From Arabidopsis thaliana (lineage: Eukaryota > Streptophyta > Magnoliopsida > Brassicales > Brassicaceae), in contig NC_003070.9 of assembly GCF_000001735.4 (NCBI RefSeq), forward strand, positions 18,523,971 through 18,587,970: a stretch of 64,000 nucleotides of DNA, read 5' to 3'. Shown piece after piece: positions 15,650 through 26,106 of this stretch (its first letter is position 1; the number at the start of each line of letters is the position of its first letter). Made by a program: the position numbers and the translations under genes. The notes under the pieces are model-generated. The model did not search any database. It saw only the letters and a program-made list of their open reading frames with translations, and had not been told where the DNA came from.

Positions 15650-18265
15650 CGCTGCAGGGCCAGTCCAGCCACAAAAATCTTCCAAAAACCCTAAATCTGA
15701 CCCCTTTTTGGTTCAACAACACTTGGGCAGAGAGAGAGTATGTACAGAGGAAGATAGAAGAATCTTCAACACATGATGCGTCGAGAACCGAAGATCGCAG
15801 AAGAAATCAAGATTTTTTCTCTTATTTTTTTACAAATTCAATTCGCTGAGTGTCTTTTTAGCTTTCTTAGGTTTTGCTTTGTTCTTTCAGAGACCAATTA
15901 TCTTTGGTAAATAAATTGGAAAACCCGAAAGGTTTTTACTAGGAAAATATGACTTTTTCCTTGGAAAATTGTAAAACTTATGTTTGTCTATCAAAAACTT
16001 ATAAATACAATATTTTCATTTTTTTTTGTCACTGATTAATTACTTAAAACCCTGAAAGGGTCTTTGTTTGGGCTATGTAATGTTTAGAATGTTTAATATA
16101 CACTTGTCAAAGAAAAAAAATTACTTGTGAAAAAAAAAATAGTCAAAAACTCATATTTGTTCACTGGACAATAGAATAACTTTTTTTGTCAAGGAATAAC
16201 TTTGTAGTTTCTTGAATAAGTTTTCTTTTATTGTCATTTCACTTTATTATTATTATTTCCAATTATGCTTTTAAGCAGATAAGGAGTTTTTAAAATGATC
16301 ATTAAATTGTAGGAAAATAATAAACTATAGTTTTGTTGTAATTAGTAGTCATTACGAACAAAAATAATGGGGAAAATGAAAAAATTCAATTGAATGCATA
16401 TGGTTAAGTTTGTCAACAAATTAAATAAATAAGAGGAATAATATCTATACAAAAAAATATCGAATATTAGTCAAATTTTGAATAAAAAATGTCAAATAAT
16501 AGTAGAATTGTAAAATAGTTGTATGGTAATCGATATATCATATATTGAAAAATTGATGAAATGTGAATCATATCATTCAGTTAATTTGAATTGTTTTTCT
16601 TTTTTTTGGTATGGAGTGGATTTGAATTGTTAGATGTGATGAAACTTTGTTTTTCTATTCATAAAAATTCTAAATCATAGAAATCATTATTTATTCTCCA
16701 ATGGTAAATTTTTGTTTTGCTTGTATGTTAAGTAGTATTCATATTCATATGTATAGGAAAAACTAAAGAAATGGCTCCTCCAAAATATAGTTCGTGTTTC
16801 TCCGTTGTTACAACGAAAATAATCACAATGATTGTGTATGACAAAATAAGCATTACATTCGAAAATTAAACGAAGCACATCCAACATAAAATTTCAAAAG
16901 AGTTGTGGCTTGTGGGAGGCTATAGCATCGCTTGGTTTCATCGTACACATCAAGGATGGTGAATAGACAGGGTCCAAGTGTTAACGTTGCGCAATCCCAT
17001 AACGTGACAAGAATGTCGGTGAAAATATTGGTGTTCTTTTCTCTCCAAATTAATAAACTACAACTAAGAGTACTATTTAAAAAAGAGTTAAAATGACACA
17101 AAATAACTCAATTTTTTATATCATTAACGCATTATACGTATAGAATTTAAATAATAACATATACATTTCCATATAGGATAAATAACCTCATCAAAAAAAA
17201 AGAAGAATTTTATTATTAGTTTAGACTTTTTTGTCAATATTAATTTATTAGCTTCTTAAGTTTTATATTATTAGCAAAGGATAATGATGCCAACTATATA
17301 CATGCGTGCTCCAACTTTTGGGACCAATTCATCTAACCTAAGTGATAAACAGATAGATAAATTATCCACTTCTAACTATTTTCCATCAGCTTATTTCAAA
17401 ATTTAAAAGCTAAATCATTTCAAATCAAAAAGGTCTTTGGCTTTTTTTTATCCACTGTTCCATTATTTCTCTCTTCCATTAAAAAAACTGCATTTTACAA
17501 GATCTTTCAGTTTTTAGAAGTAATCAAGTATCAGTGCCAAAAAAAGCTACATTAAAATCTTACAAATTACAGTATACGACGTATTCCTATTTTCAATCGT
17601 TATCTAAGTAGAAATATATTTAATAAAACGTGTGAAATGTCAATAAAACAACAACAAAATGTACATACATTAAAAAGAATTCAAGACCAGCAAAAATATA
17701 TATACACGTTACTATTTAATCTCTTGATATGTTTCCTGTATAAAAGAAAAAAATCTACCATATAAACCTCAATAACGATTCCAGAAATTATATCAAAATT
17801 GTAAAAGACAAAAACATTTAACTAAAAAAATCATATAAAGGAGTAAAGAAATAAATCTATTTAGAACACTAGAAATTTCAAGGTTAAGAATCAATACATA
17901 CTTAAACTAAAAAAAAACTTTTATTTACCAAAAAATAAAAAAATAAAATAAAAGAAAGAATAATATTATTTCAATTTACACATCTGGAAATTGACAGGCG
18001 ATAGTTTGGTTTTTTGGAGTTTTGACCCCACAAAATCTTTCACCTAATTTCCATTTGTTTTTCTCAACAAAAAAATCACAGCTATATTCCAGCCTGTTTA
18101 ATTCTCATCAATCTTCCATTTTTATAGCTCTTCTCCAAAATCCCTTCTTCTTCCACTCCAATTCTCTCTTAAACCCTAAACTAGTTAGGGTTAGTAGTGT
18201 TAAAGTTCCTTTCTTCGTAGCTCTGACTAATTAACATTTACCGATAATTCAATCTTCAATTCACA
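15650..18265. other. Intergenic region between the TOR and DUF1005 start codons (divergent promoters)
   Basis: This AT-rich stretch of 2.6 kb separates two divergently transcribed genes, so it must contain both promoters and leaders. A pyrimidine- and GAGA-containing segment at about 15720-15760 is probably TOR 5' leader. The last 250 bases before 18266 are rich in TTC/CTT and resemble a plant 5' leader. I see no convincing gene. A minus-strand open stretch near 16850-17100 is discussed under rejected items. Confidence 0.6.
18171..18194. promoter_or_regulatory. Inverted telo-box pair in the DUF1005 gene leader
   Basis: AAACCCTAA at 18171-18179 is followed after five bases by its near mirror TTAGGGTTAG at 18185-18194. 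The site is about 70 bp upstream of the start codon. Telo-boxes are known plant promoter elements in growth-related genes. The inverted arrangement could also form a small hairpin in the leader RNA. The function here is inferred. Confidence 0.45.
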
Positions 18266-19853
18266 ATGGATCCTTGCTCTTTCGTACGCATCATCGTCGG
18301 GAATTTGGCGGTTAGGTTTCCGAGATCACCGTCGTCATCATCGTCGTCTTCTTCTTCATCTGGACCGTCTGTTTCGGATGTATCCTCTGGTAATTGCTAT
18401 TGTAAAATCAAGTTCAAGAGTTTCCCACGCCAGATTGTTTCTGTTCCCGTTCTGTTGCGAACCGAATCGGAATCAGAGTCTCGGTGTTGTTCCGGTAACG
18501 TCTCAACCGTCGCTGCTTGCTTTAGTCTAAGTAAGTCTCAGATTGAGACGTCTCTTAAGAAGGCTAAATGGAGTGTTCTCTCCGTCGAGGTTTACTCTCG
18601 CCGTAGTGCGTCGTGTGGATTTGTCGCTGCTTCCGGTGAGAAGCTGATTGGTCGGTTTCAGGTTACGCTTGATTTGAAGGCGGCGGAGTCAAAGACGTGT
18701 TTGGCACACAACGGCTGGGTTGATTTGGGCACTAAATCGAAGAATAATAAGAAGTCCGGGTCGGATCCTGAGCTCCACGTTAGCGTACGGGTTGAACCCG
18801 ACACGAGGTTTGTGTTTCAATTCGACGGCGAGCCCGAGTGTAGTCCTCAGGTTTTTCAAGTCCAAGGAAACGCAAAACAAGCTGTTTTCACTTGCAAGTT
18901 CGGGTTCAGAAACTCCGGTGATCGGAATCTTAGTCTCAGGTCAGTAAATTATCAGATAAGTTGCTTATTAGAAACAGAGCTTTTGCTTTTTTTTTACTTT
19001 AGGGTTCTGATTAGTACCAATTATAGATTTTTAACCTTGCAGCATTGCTATTTATGTTTAGTTTTCTTGGAATTTGGATCTATGCACGATTTAGGTATTC
19101 CTAATGATGATATCTAAAAATGGTTTGGTGTTTAAATTCTGCAGCTTATCATCGGTGACAAGTGGAAAGGAACAGTTTTCAAAAGAGAGAAAAGGTTGGT
19201 CGATAACGATCCATGATCTCTCTGGTTCACCAGTAGCTATGGCTTCAATGGTCACACCTTTCGTACCATCTCCTGGTTCCAACCGCGTCTCTCGGTCTAG
19301 TCCTGGAGCTTGGCTAATCCTCAGACCTGATGGCTACACCTGGAAGCCATGGGTTCGCCTTCAGGCATGGCGTGAACCAGGCGTCTCCGATGTTCTAGGT
19401 TACCGTTTCGAGCTTTATAAAGACGGTATCGCTGTTGCAGTCTCTGCTTCCTCGTCGATCAGCACAAAACTTGGCGGGAGTTTCATCATTGATGGATCCA
19501 CTTCTACGACTACGACTGCTTCTTGGAGTAGCTCTGAAGGAAGTTTCGATCTTTCTTCGTGGTCAAGCATCAGATCATCAAGAACTGATTCAGGATCGGG
19601 GTCGGATTTCAGGTTCTCACTGTCTCAAGCGCAACAAAACTTGGGGTTTGTGATGTCGACGAGGGTGCAAGGAGTGGAGAAACAGAGCAAGCCTAAGGTG
19701 GAGGTAGGTGTGAAGCACGTGACTTGTACGGAGGATGCGGCGGCGCACGTGGCACTAGCAGCGGCGGTGGATCTAAGCATGGATGCTTGTAGGCTCTTCT
19801 CTCAGAAGCTAAGAAATGAGCTGAGACAGCCAAGTCGTGTTGATATCGTTTGA
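18266..19853 (+). CDS. DUF1005 family protein
   Basis: This is a two-exon gene: exon 1 is 18266-18939, the intron is 18940-19144 (GT-AG), and exon 2 is 19145-19853 with stop TGA. It encodes 460 aa. The protein begins MDPCSFVRIIVGNLAVRFP, the conserved plant DUF1005 N-terminus, followed by a low-complexity run of ten serines. The second exon carries the conserved GWSITIHDLSGSPVAMASMV and PGAWLILRPDG blocks and a Ser-rich segment, and ends near DACRLFSQKLRNELRQPS. No membrane segment, signal peptide or catalytic motif is evident. DUF1005 has no assigned biochemical function that I know of, so none is given. The locus corresponds to AT1G50040. The reading frame is intact and the splice phases match. 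Confidence 0.93.
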
Positions 19854-21263
19854 CGTTTATTGCTTTGTCGTTTTGATACATGAGATAGAATTGTCAGTTG
19901 TCTTCCACTCGCTAGTTTTTTTTTTGTTTCTAGTGAGGGAAATTGGGGAAATTTGAGTAAAGTGGAAAAGTCTTTTTGAATTTTATGTCAAAGTTTGGAC
20001 TTTCGAGTTTTGAATTAACAGGCTTTGGGCTTTGGGAAGCAACTAAGCATAATAAGTTCATTAATAGTTCAATTCCACTGGCATAAAATTTTATCCTTAC
20101 TGGCCCATATTTCCTTGCGAAAAGTAATTCACGAAAAAAGGAGTGAAAAACTATGGGAGCTATCTTGGATCGAAGACAATCATACCTGGCTTCAGGTGTC
20201 CCAAGTTTTAGTTTTGTATATTTGGTTGATTTTTTTTTGTTCCACTTGGATTGTAGTTTTACCTCTGTGTAAAGCGAAACGGCCCTCTCTTTTGTGATCA
20301 TCATGGAACCTCTTAGAGATAGTTATATATATCAGTTCTGATTCTCAATATTTAGAGACAAAAAAAGAGAGGTTGGAATTAACTGTGAATCATTCCCAAT
20401 GGAAATATACAAAACCAAAATAAAATTGTCTAAGATTACATGCAATATAATTTGATATTTTTTACCGAATCAACCAATAGAGTACATAAAAAACTATCTA
20501 TATATTAATAATCTAATATTACTATCTCAATAGTGTTTCATATAGCGTTGATCGGTTTAATTATTGTGGTGATCGAGTTTTGACAATTTTATAAATTATT
20601 GGCGTTGATCTGTTATCATGAAAGTATTAAAAATATTAATTTTTGAAAGGTACCTAATTAAATTGTAATTGCAATGTCGATGATATGATCTCTACGTATA
20701 TATGAATACGACTTTTAACTATTCCAATTTTTTTTTTTTTTAAAAAACTTTAACACTAAAAAAAGATTGAACCGACAACGCAAAACCACCATTATATTAG
20801 CTGCTAGCTAGACCACCACCTCTTTGATCCATTAAACTATTACGCGTTCTTTTATCTTTTAGTTCGAATCCGAATGTATCTTTACCTTGCTCGCATGTAT
20901 ATATGTAATGAATCCTTTAGCGTTCAACCCACGATAGGTTAATTTATGGTCTACTATCTTGATCCACTTGGTATCTTCCTTATTTTTTTTACTATTTATG
21001 TACGTCGTTTTCCTCTCTTTTTTTTATGTCAAATGTTTACGTCGTCTTCTTTACACTCTATCTACTGATATTTAACGTTTGATGTGGTTGGAGAATGGTA
21101 CAAGTAGATAGAGTTTGTTATCTAAACTAAGTTCTATATTAACACTATGAGTACTGTCCCATTAACGTTGCAACCGGCGGAGGATCACGGCCTTTCACAT
21201 GCCATCATATGTAAATAAATAAACATTGATATTAAAAGTACACATCTTCAAAGCTTAAATACA

Positions 21264-21767
21264 TGTATATATGACCTATCCAGAAGATAAAAAATCTCTA
21301 TTCATGAATATATCGTTTTGTTTTCAGGAATTAATATTGTAATTTAACATAATTTCATGAATATTATTACTATTGTCATTTTCGATAAAGTGATAATATT
21401 CAGGATCCTCTTTTGAAGAAAATCCGTTTTAAAATATTATAATTTAAACTCACCAGTTTATTTTACAATTCTAAATTAAAAGAAAAATTGTTCGAAAATT
21501 ACAAACAGATCTAGATATATATGACCTATCCAGAAAACAAAATATAGAAGAGTGCAAGACCATGCAAATCTCTATTCAACTTTCTTCTTCAATGGATAAT
21601 GCTAAATATGTAGATAATTACGGTTTGGTGATCTATAAGAAATTAAAAATCTGTATTCAGGAATTAAGATTTTAATTTAAAATAATTTCATGAGTATTAT
21701 TACTGTTGTCATCTTCGAAATAGTAATCATATTGAGGATCCTCTTTTGAAGGAAACCAGTTTTAAAA

Positions 21768-21799
<32 letters not shown>

Positions 21800-21871
21800 T
21801 CTTATAATTTAATCTCACTAGTTTAATCTAAAATTCTAAATTATAATAAAAAATAGTTCGCAAATTACAAA
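21264..21871. repeat. Two diverged direct repeat units upstream of the first CAP gene
   Basis: Two adjacent units of about 240 and 350 bp share ordered blocks. Unit 1 (about 21264-21504) and unit 2 (about 21513-21871) both carry ATATGACCTATCCAGAA, CAGGAATTAA, ATAATTTCATGA, ATTATTACT, AGGATCCTCTTTTGAAG and TTCTAAATTA, and end in a TTCG-AAATTACAAA block. Unit 2 is longer because of a TA microsatellite and extra sequence. This is an old local tandem duplication; any role in the CAP promoter is unknown. Confidence 0.75.
21769..21799. repeat. TA dinucleotide microsatellite
   Basis: This is an almost pure run of TA repeats interrupted once by TG, inside the second unit of the direct repeat upstream of the CAP gene. 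Confidence 0.9.
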
Positions 21872-22109
21872 ATGCATTTTATTAGATTTTATCCTTTTGT
21901 TTCATTTGCGCTAACTATTCTCTCTAGAAGTATACTTTAAATACATATACACTGCTTATTTTATTTCTGTTTTGAAACCATTTGATTTAGCTTAAGATTG
22001 CTTAATTAATGATGAATTCATGACTTAATTAATCTATATACAAAGAAAAGTCACCATTTCCCCATTGTAAAAGTCTCCCAAAACCACTGACCCTAAGCAT
22101 GTACTTGCC

Positions 22110-22117
22110 TATATAAA
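22110..22117 (+). promoter_or_regulatory. TATA box of the first CAP gene
   Basis: TATATAAA lies 85 bp upstream of the ATG, in the context GCCTATATAAACAAG. The same element and its flank (TCCCAAAACCACTGA further upstream) recur before the second CAP gene, showing that the promoter was duplicated with the gene. Confidence 0.75.
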
Positions 22118-22194
22118 CAAGACCAAAGTATTACTCAAACTCACAGCATAAACAATATATCACCCTCTTCCTAGAATCATCACTAAATACGATA

Positions 22195-22969
22195 ATGAAT
22201 ACTTTCAAAACCCCATTTCTCATCATCGTTGCGATTAGCTTTCTGGTTCTTGCAACCAACGCTCAAAACGCTCAACAAGACTACCTTAACACTCACAACA
22301 CCGCCCGTGCGCAGGTTGGAGTAGCGAATGTTGTGTGGGACACAGTCGTAGCGGCCTACGCAACAAACTATGCGAATGCTAGAAAAGTCGACTGCAGCCT
22401 CACGCCCTCAACTGGAGGATCTTATGGAGAAAACCTAGCCAATGGAAATAATGCCTTGTTCACAGGTGTAGCCGCCGTGAATCTTTGGGTTAACGAGAAA
22501 CCTTACTACAACTACACTGCCAATGCATGCATAGGTATAACTAACACAAACAGTTCATATATAATACAAGTATTTACCAACTATTATGTTTAACTTTATG
22601 CTTTTAAAAATTTGTGGTTTAGCTCAGTAGCTCACTGTTTTTACGATGGAAATAATTCTGATTTCTTCACACATTGAAATATTAATTTGTCATATGTATA
22701 AGAAACGTATTCATTGCAATTCTTTAAAGGATATTTTGAAACAAACAAAACAGCAGGTTTCACATGTTAGGGATTAATAGAAATTTTACTAAATAAGATT
22801 GTTGAATTTGAAAACTACAGGTGCACAACAATGCAAACATTACACGCAAGTGGTGTGGAGTAACTCGGTGAAGATAGGGTGTGCTAGGGTTCTATGCAAC
22901 AATGGCGGGTATTTCGTGGGTTGTAACTATGATGCATCTGGTAATCAGGCCGGACAGTACCCTTACTAA
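22195..22969 (+). CDS. PR-1-like CAP/SCP family secreted protein, copy 1
   Basis: Exon 1 is 22195-22534, the intron is 22535-22820, and exon 2 is 22821-22969 (stop TAA), giving 162 aa. The N-terminus ([20 protein letters not shown]) is a classic signal peptide ending near TNAQ, so the product should enter the secretory pathway. The mature part is a complete CAP domain: [38 protein letters not shown] and [16 protein letters not shown]. It has the CAP His/Glu/His residues and six cysteines as in PR-1. The C-terminal CNYx-GNxxxxxPY pattern resembles the CAPE peptide released from PR-1-type proteins. The exact biochemical role of plant CAP proteins is unsettled (sterol binding and peptide-precursor roles have been described). 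It is a tandem paralogue of the gene at 27216. The locus corresponds to AT1G50050. Confidence 0.93.
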
Positions 22970-25234
22970 TCATGATCATCACCTATATTATAACCTAAAC
23001 TATTAATTAATCATCAATAAATCTTAATTAGATTAAGAAAATAAAATATCTCGTTTGATCTCAACATGTAATATTCTATCGTTTTCAAGTAAAGAGGAGT
23101 TGTAAGGTTTACCTTCTTTTAATCAAATGTTGTTCTTTTGCTTCTGGTTTATATAGTGAGAAAGTTTGTTCTACTGCTACACGTAAAATTATATTTACAC
23201 TTGTATTAAAATTTGCAGAAAAGAAAAACTGAATTTGTAATTCAATTTCAGTATTAGTTTGAAAAATGTCACCCCAAATTGTACCAAACTTACATTAATT
23301 GGTCCAATTTCGGTGACAGTCCTTTGAACCAAACATATCGAATTCCCAATTTTTGACCCAAACCGATCCAATTATGTCAATGTCCAGTCCAGGCTTTTTT
23401 TTTTGGAAACCTTGTATATTTGAGTCGAACGCATATACAATCTAAAAAGATTACTGGACATTAACATACACAAAATGAAACAAAAACAAAACAAAACAGA
23501 AAAACTAAAGAAATCACTATCCCAATATAGTTTAACAAGATTTCTGTTCACCAAAAAAAAAAACAATTTAACAAGTTTTACGGTGGTTCGATTTTGATTC
23601 GACTTTTTAGTCCTTAGGCCCCTTATAACGTAAGGAAATTTGTAGCTCAGGCGCGTTAGTGTATCATAGACGGACACAAAGAAACACCGTTCTTCACAAG
23701 CGAAGTCTATCTCTCCACATATTGTTTTCATATCTATAGATCGTGAAATTCGCAACACCATCACCTCAATAAGACACAAAAATAAACAACGTTAATTCGA
23801 TTTTTTAGCCTTTTAGGTTTATCGGTTTTAAACAAATGTAACCCTTATAAACTATGTGAGATTCCATCACTCTGTAATTTTATATTTACAGAGACAAAAG
23901 AAAAATATCTAAGAATTTAAATTTCCTAGCATCTTAATCATCTAGAAATTAATGAAACCTCCTTTTCTTTTGTTTTCTAAACAGATGTGTTCACGGTAAT
24001 GTGGATCAGTTGTGAAATTTTGGTTGGAAAAAAATGTAAAGACATACTATCTTTTTTGTTAACTTCTTTAATTAATTATGAGATTCCAAATCCGAATCGA
24101 AACTAGTTAAAAAATGGCTTAAGTTGCTATTTAGTCACTTTTTAAAACTTAATTGGAAAGTAGTCACTTTACTATTCATAATTTGCAAAATAGTCACTTT
24201 TCACTGTTTGATTCGTACACTTGGATTGTACATCACTTTTAGTGTACAAATATATATAAAAATACACAGCGTACATTTTACATTTGTACACTAAAAGTGA
24301 TGTACAATCCAAGTGTACGAATCAAACAGTGAAAAGTGACTATTTTGCAAATTATGAATAGTAAAGTGACTACTTTCCTAATTAAGTTTGAAAAAATGAC
24401 TATTTTGCAAACACACCCTTAAAAAATTTATGGTGGAATGGATAATCTTTATACTTAAAGCTTATTCGATGACCAACTATGATTGTAGTTATAGTAATAC
24501 TATGGCGTATAAATATACTGTATAGAGTTATTTCTCTGCACAAAATTTTAATTGCATGTTAAAACAATAAGACAGAGCACTCACTGACAGTATCCTTTTC
24601 TCTTACGTAAGACATTGAAATTAATCGGGAGCGACCTTGCAAGAAATCGGTATGTTAATAACCATTAATTCCAGGCATTCGGTTCTGGTTTGGTTTTGGA
24701 TTCAAAAGCTCAATAAATAAATAATCGCTTTTATTAACCAATTGTACAGGTCCTAGCGTTTGCAGCTGCATTGAAGTCGCGTAAGATAACAGCAAGCGTA
24801 AGGCAAACAAGAGGACTTGGAGCGAGTGCTGCTTGTGGTCAGTTGAGAAATAAGTTTCAGAAAAGCCCTTCACTTGCCACTGGTAGGCTCTGTTCAACTT
24901 TGATTTGAAAAGGAGAGATGGCTCAGTGACGAAAAAGTGAAAGTTGCGTTTACGGTTGGTTGGTCAGTGCAGCTGAGGGTGAAGTGATTGAAGCACGTTT
25001 GAGAAGTGAAGACTTTGATAATAGCTGCATAGGTTTTGCATTTACTTATATATGTGATGCATGCGTTGGTTTATAATTATGACAAGTGAGCAAACTTAAC
25101 GAGTGTTGTTGTTGCTAAATGAATGATATTAATCCACTACAGTTGTAAACTACAAATATACAAAGCAGTAAAAATCCATGTATGATGATTAATAAGAAGC
25201 TTTCGAATGGATATAGAAAAAACTTGAATCATTG
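22970..25234. other. Region between the first CAP gene and the TAS1b 3' end
   Basis: The first 400 bases resemble the 3' flank of the second CAP gene (for example TATATAGTGAGAAAGTTTGTTCTACT near 23152, with a counterpart near 28671). The duplication therefore extends beyond the coding regions. A large hairpin lies at 24123-24411. A less AT-rich, exon-like island of about 170 bp at 24740-24910 has open frames on both strands, but I cannot assign it. No gene is supported here. Confidence 0.55.
24123..24411. repeat. Near-perfect long inverted repeat (fold-back element)
   Basis: Left arm 24123-24250 is the reverse complement of right arm 24283-24411, with a 32-nt AT-rich loop at 24251-24282. The inner arms are essentially perfect (AGTGTACAAA against TTTGTACACT, and GATTCGTACACTTGGATTG against its complement). 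The outer 25 bp carry small mismatches. A transcript would fold into a hairpin of about 125 bp. The structure is compatible with a fold-back MITE or a hairpin-siRNA source. I saw no convincing target-site duplication. Confidence 0.9.
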
Positions 25235-25573
25235 AGTGTGAAAACATAAGTAATGTATAACTTTTTTTTTGTTATCAAGTTGTAAACAACTGAATTTAGA
25301 TTTTGGTACATAAAACAAAAATAAAATTACAAACTTGAAGACAATTTAATTACAAAGTGAATGATGTATGTAATTGGCGGTAGACTTCATGACACATCAT
25401 AAAAAGACTACACAACTCCCATTACAAATCTTGCAAAACAAGAATACCAACATCTACTTTTTTTTGCATATCCTAAAATATGTTTCGTTAACATAAAAAT
25501 ATTACAAATATCATTCCGGACATCTCCCATTTTTTTTTACGTATAATATCATTCCGGATATCTCCCAATTTTT

Positions 25574-25594
25574 TACGCTATGTTGGACTTAGAA
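25574..25594 (-). ncRNA. tasiRNA 3'D6(+), siR255
   Basis: The minus-strand 21-mer starts TTCTAAGTCC and ends CATAGCGTA, matching siR255 as I remember it. It begins exactly 105 nt (five 21-nt steps) after the predicted miR173 cleavage point, so it is in perfect phase as D6. Confidence 0.92.
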
Positions 25595-25615
25595 TATGCT
25601 ATGTTGGACTTAGAA
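25595..25615 (-). ncRNA. tasiRNA 3'D5(+), siR255 variant
   Basis: This 21-mer is immediately 5' (on the minus strand) of siR255. It is identical except at nucleotide 19 (A in place of G). It occupies register D5 exactly, so it appears to be a one-register duplication of the effector siRNA. Confidence 0.88.
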
Positions 25616-25689
25616 TATTCTTCTACCATCCTATCAATCATAACTACTCTGATAATATGGTGAATGGTTAGATACCGATGAATGACTCA

Positions 25690-25711
25690 TTCGCTTGTTG
25701 AGAAAAATCAC
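25690..25711 (-). promoter_or_regulatory. miR173 target site (22 nt) initiating phasing
   Basis: The minus-strand site begins GTGATTTTTC and ends CAAGCGAA. Against miR173 as recalled, it pairs at all positions except 9, 10 and 15. miR173 is a 22-nt miRNA that triggers RDR6-dependent secondary siRNAs from TAS1 and TAS2. The predicted cleavage lies between 25700 and 25699. Confidence 0.9.
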
Positions 25712-26098
25712 AAGAAAACAAAGTTGTCTCCTCCTGAAAATAGATCTCCGTATTCCGATAAAACCAAATACAGAGAGCACGGGACTGGTCGAAACTGACA
25801 CATGGCTGGTGACAAATAGACCGGGACATCGAACCTAATATCTCAAAACCTCAATCTCAATCTAGCTATAGAAGCTACTCAAGAGAAGTAAAAGAAAGTA
25901 CCTTTCTATGAGACAAGACCATGACTCGATTTAACAGCGGAACCTGATCTAAGAACCTATCTCAACTTTTGTGTTAAGATGGAGTTACAGATCGTAGTTG
26001 CAGAGCTTGACGGCGCTCATGTTTACTCTTTTTGTTAAATGACGTCAGGCTTAGCCGCTTAGGTTTAGATTTATGAGGTCGGTAATGAGTGACTTGGG

Positions 26099-26106
26099 TT
26101 TATAAA
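26099..26106 (-). promoter_or_regulatory. TATA box of TAS1b
   Basis: TTTATAAA on the minus strand lies about 30 bp upstream of the AAACCTAAGCGGC leader. This fits a Pol II start near 26073. Confidence 0.6.

Larger units (their letters stand above)
19854..22194. other. Intergenic region upstream of the first CAP gene
   Basis: This AT-rich DNA of 2.3 kb has no supported gene. It contains the DUF1005 gene 3' flank, the diverged direct repeat at 21264-21871 and a TA microsatellite. Close to 22195 it contains the CAP promoter with a TATA box. Short open frames near 20025-20300 have no recognisable domain. Confidence 0.6.
25235..26073 (-). ncRNA. TAS1B: TAS1b trans-acting siRNA precursor
   Basis: This is a non-coding RNA cleaved by miR173-AGO1, copied by RDR6 and diced by DCL4 into phased 21-nt tasiRNAs. 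It is recognised on the minus strand from the leader (TCTAAACCTAAGCGGCTAAG near 26070), the miR173 site (25690-25711) and the siR255 sequence. Cleavage opposite miR173 positions 10/11 falls between 25700 and 25699. Counting 21-nt windows downward from 25699 puts two siR255-type repeats exactly at D5 (25615-25595) and D6 (25594-25574). TTTATAAA lies about 30 bp before the inferred start. The 5' and 3' ends are approximate (TAS1 precursors are about 0.8-0.9 kb, from memory). The locus corresponds to AT1G50055. Known TAS1 targets include the HTT1 (AT4G29770) group. No long ORF is present on the transcribed strand. Confidence 0.93.

Noticed and set aside
16853..17101. Minus-strand open frame with LIWREKNTNIFTDILVTLWD
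   Set aside because: The IWREKNT stretch faintly recalls LINE-derived zf-RVT proteins. There is no further motif, no A tail and no target duplication, so it is not called.
24123..24411. Possible MIRNA gene in the long inverted repeat
   Set aside because: The arms are far too long and too perfect for a canonical plant miRNA precursor, and no known mature miRNA was recognised. It is kept as a hairpin or MITE.
25235..26073. Possible peptide-coding gene at the TAS1b locus
   Set aside because: Only very short frames exist on either strand. The phased siRNA register and the miR173 site explain the region as non-coding RNA.
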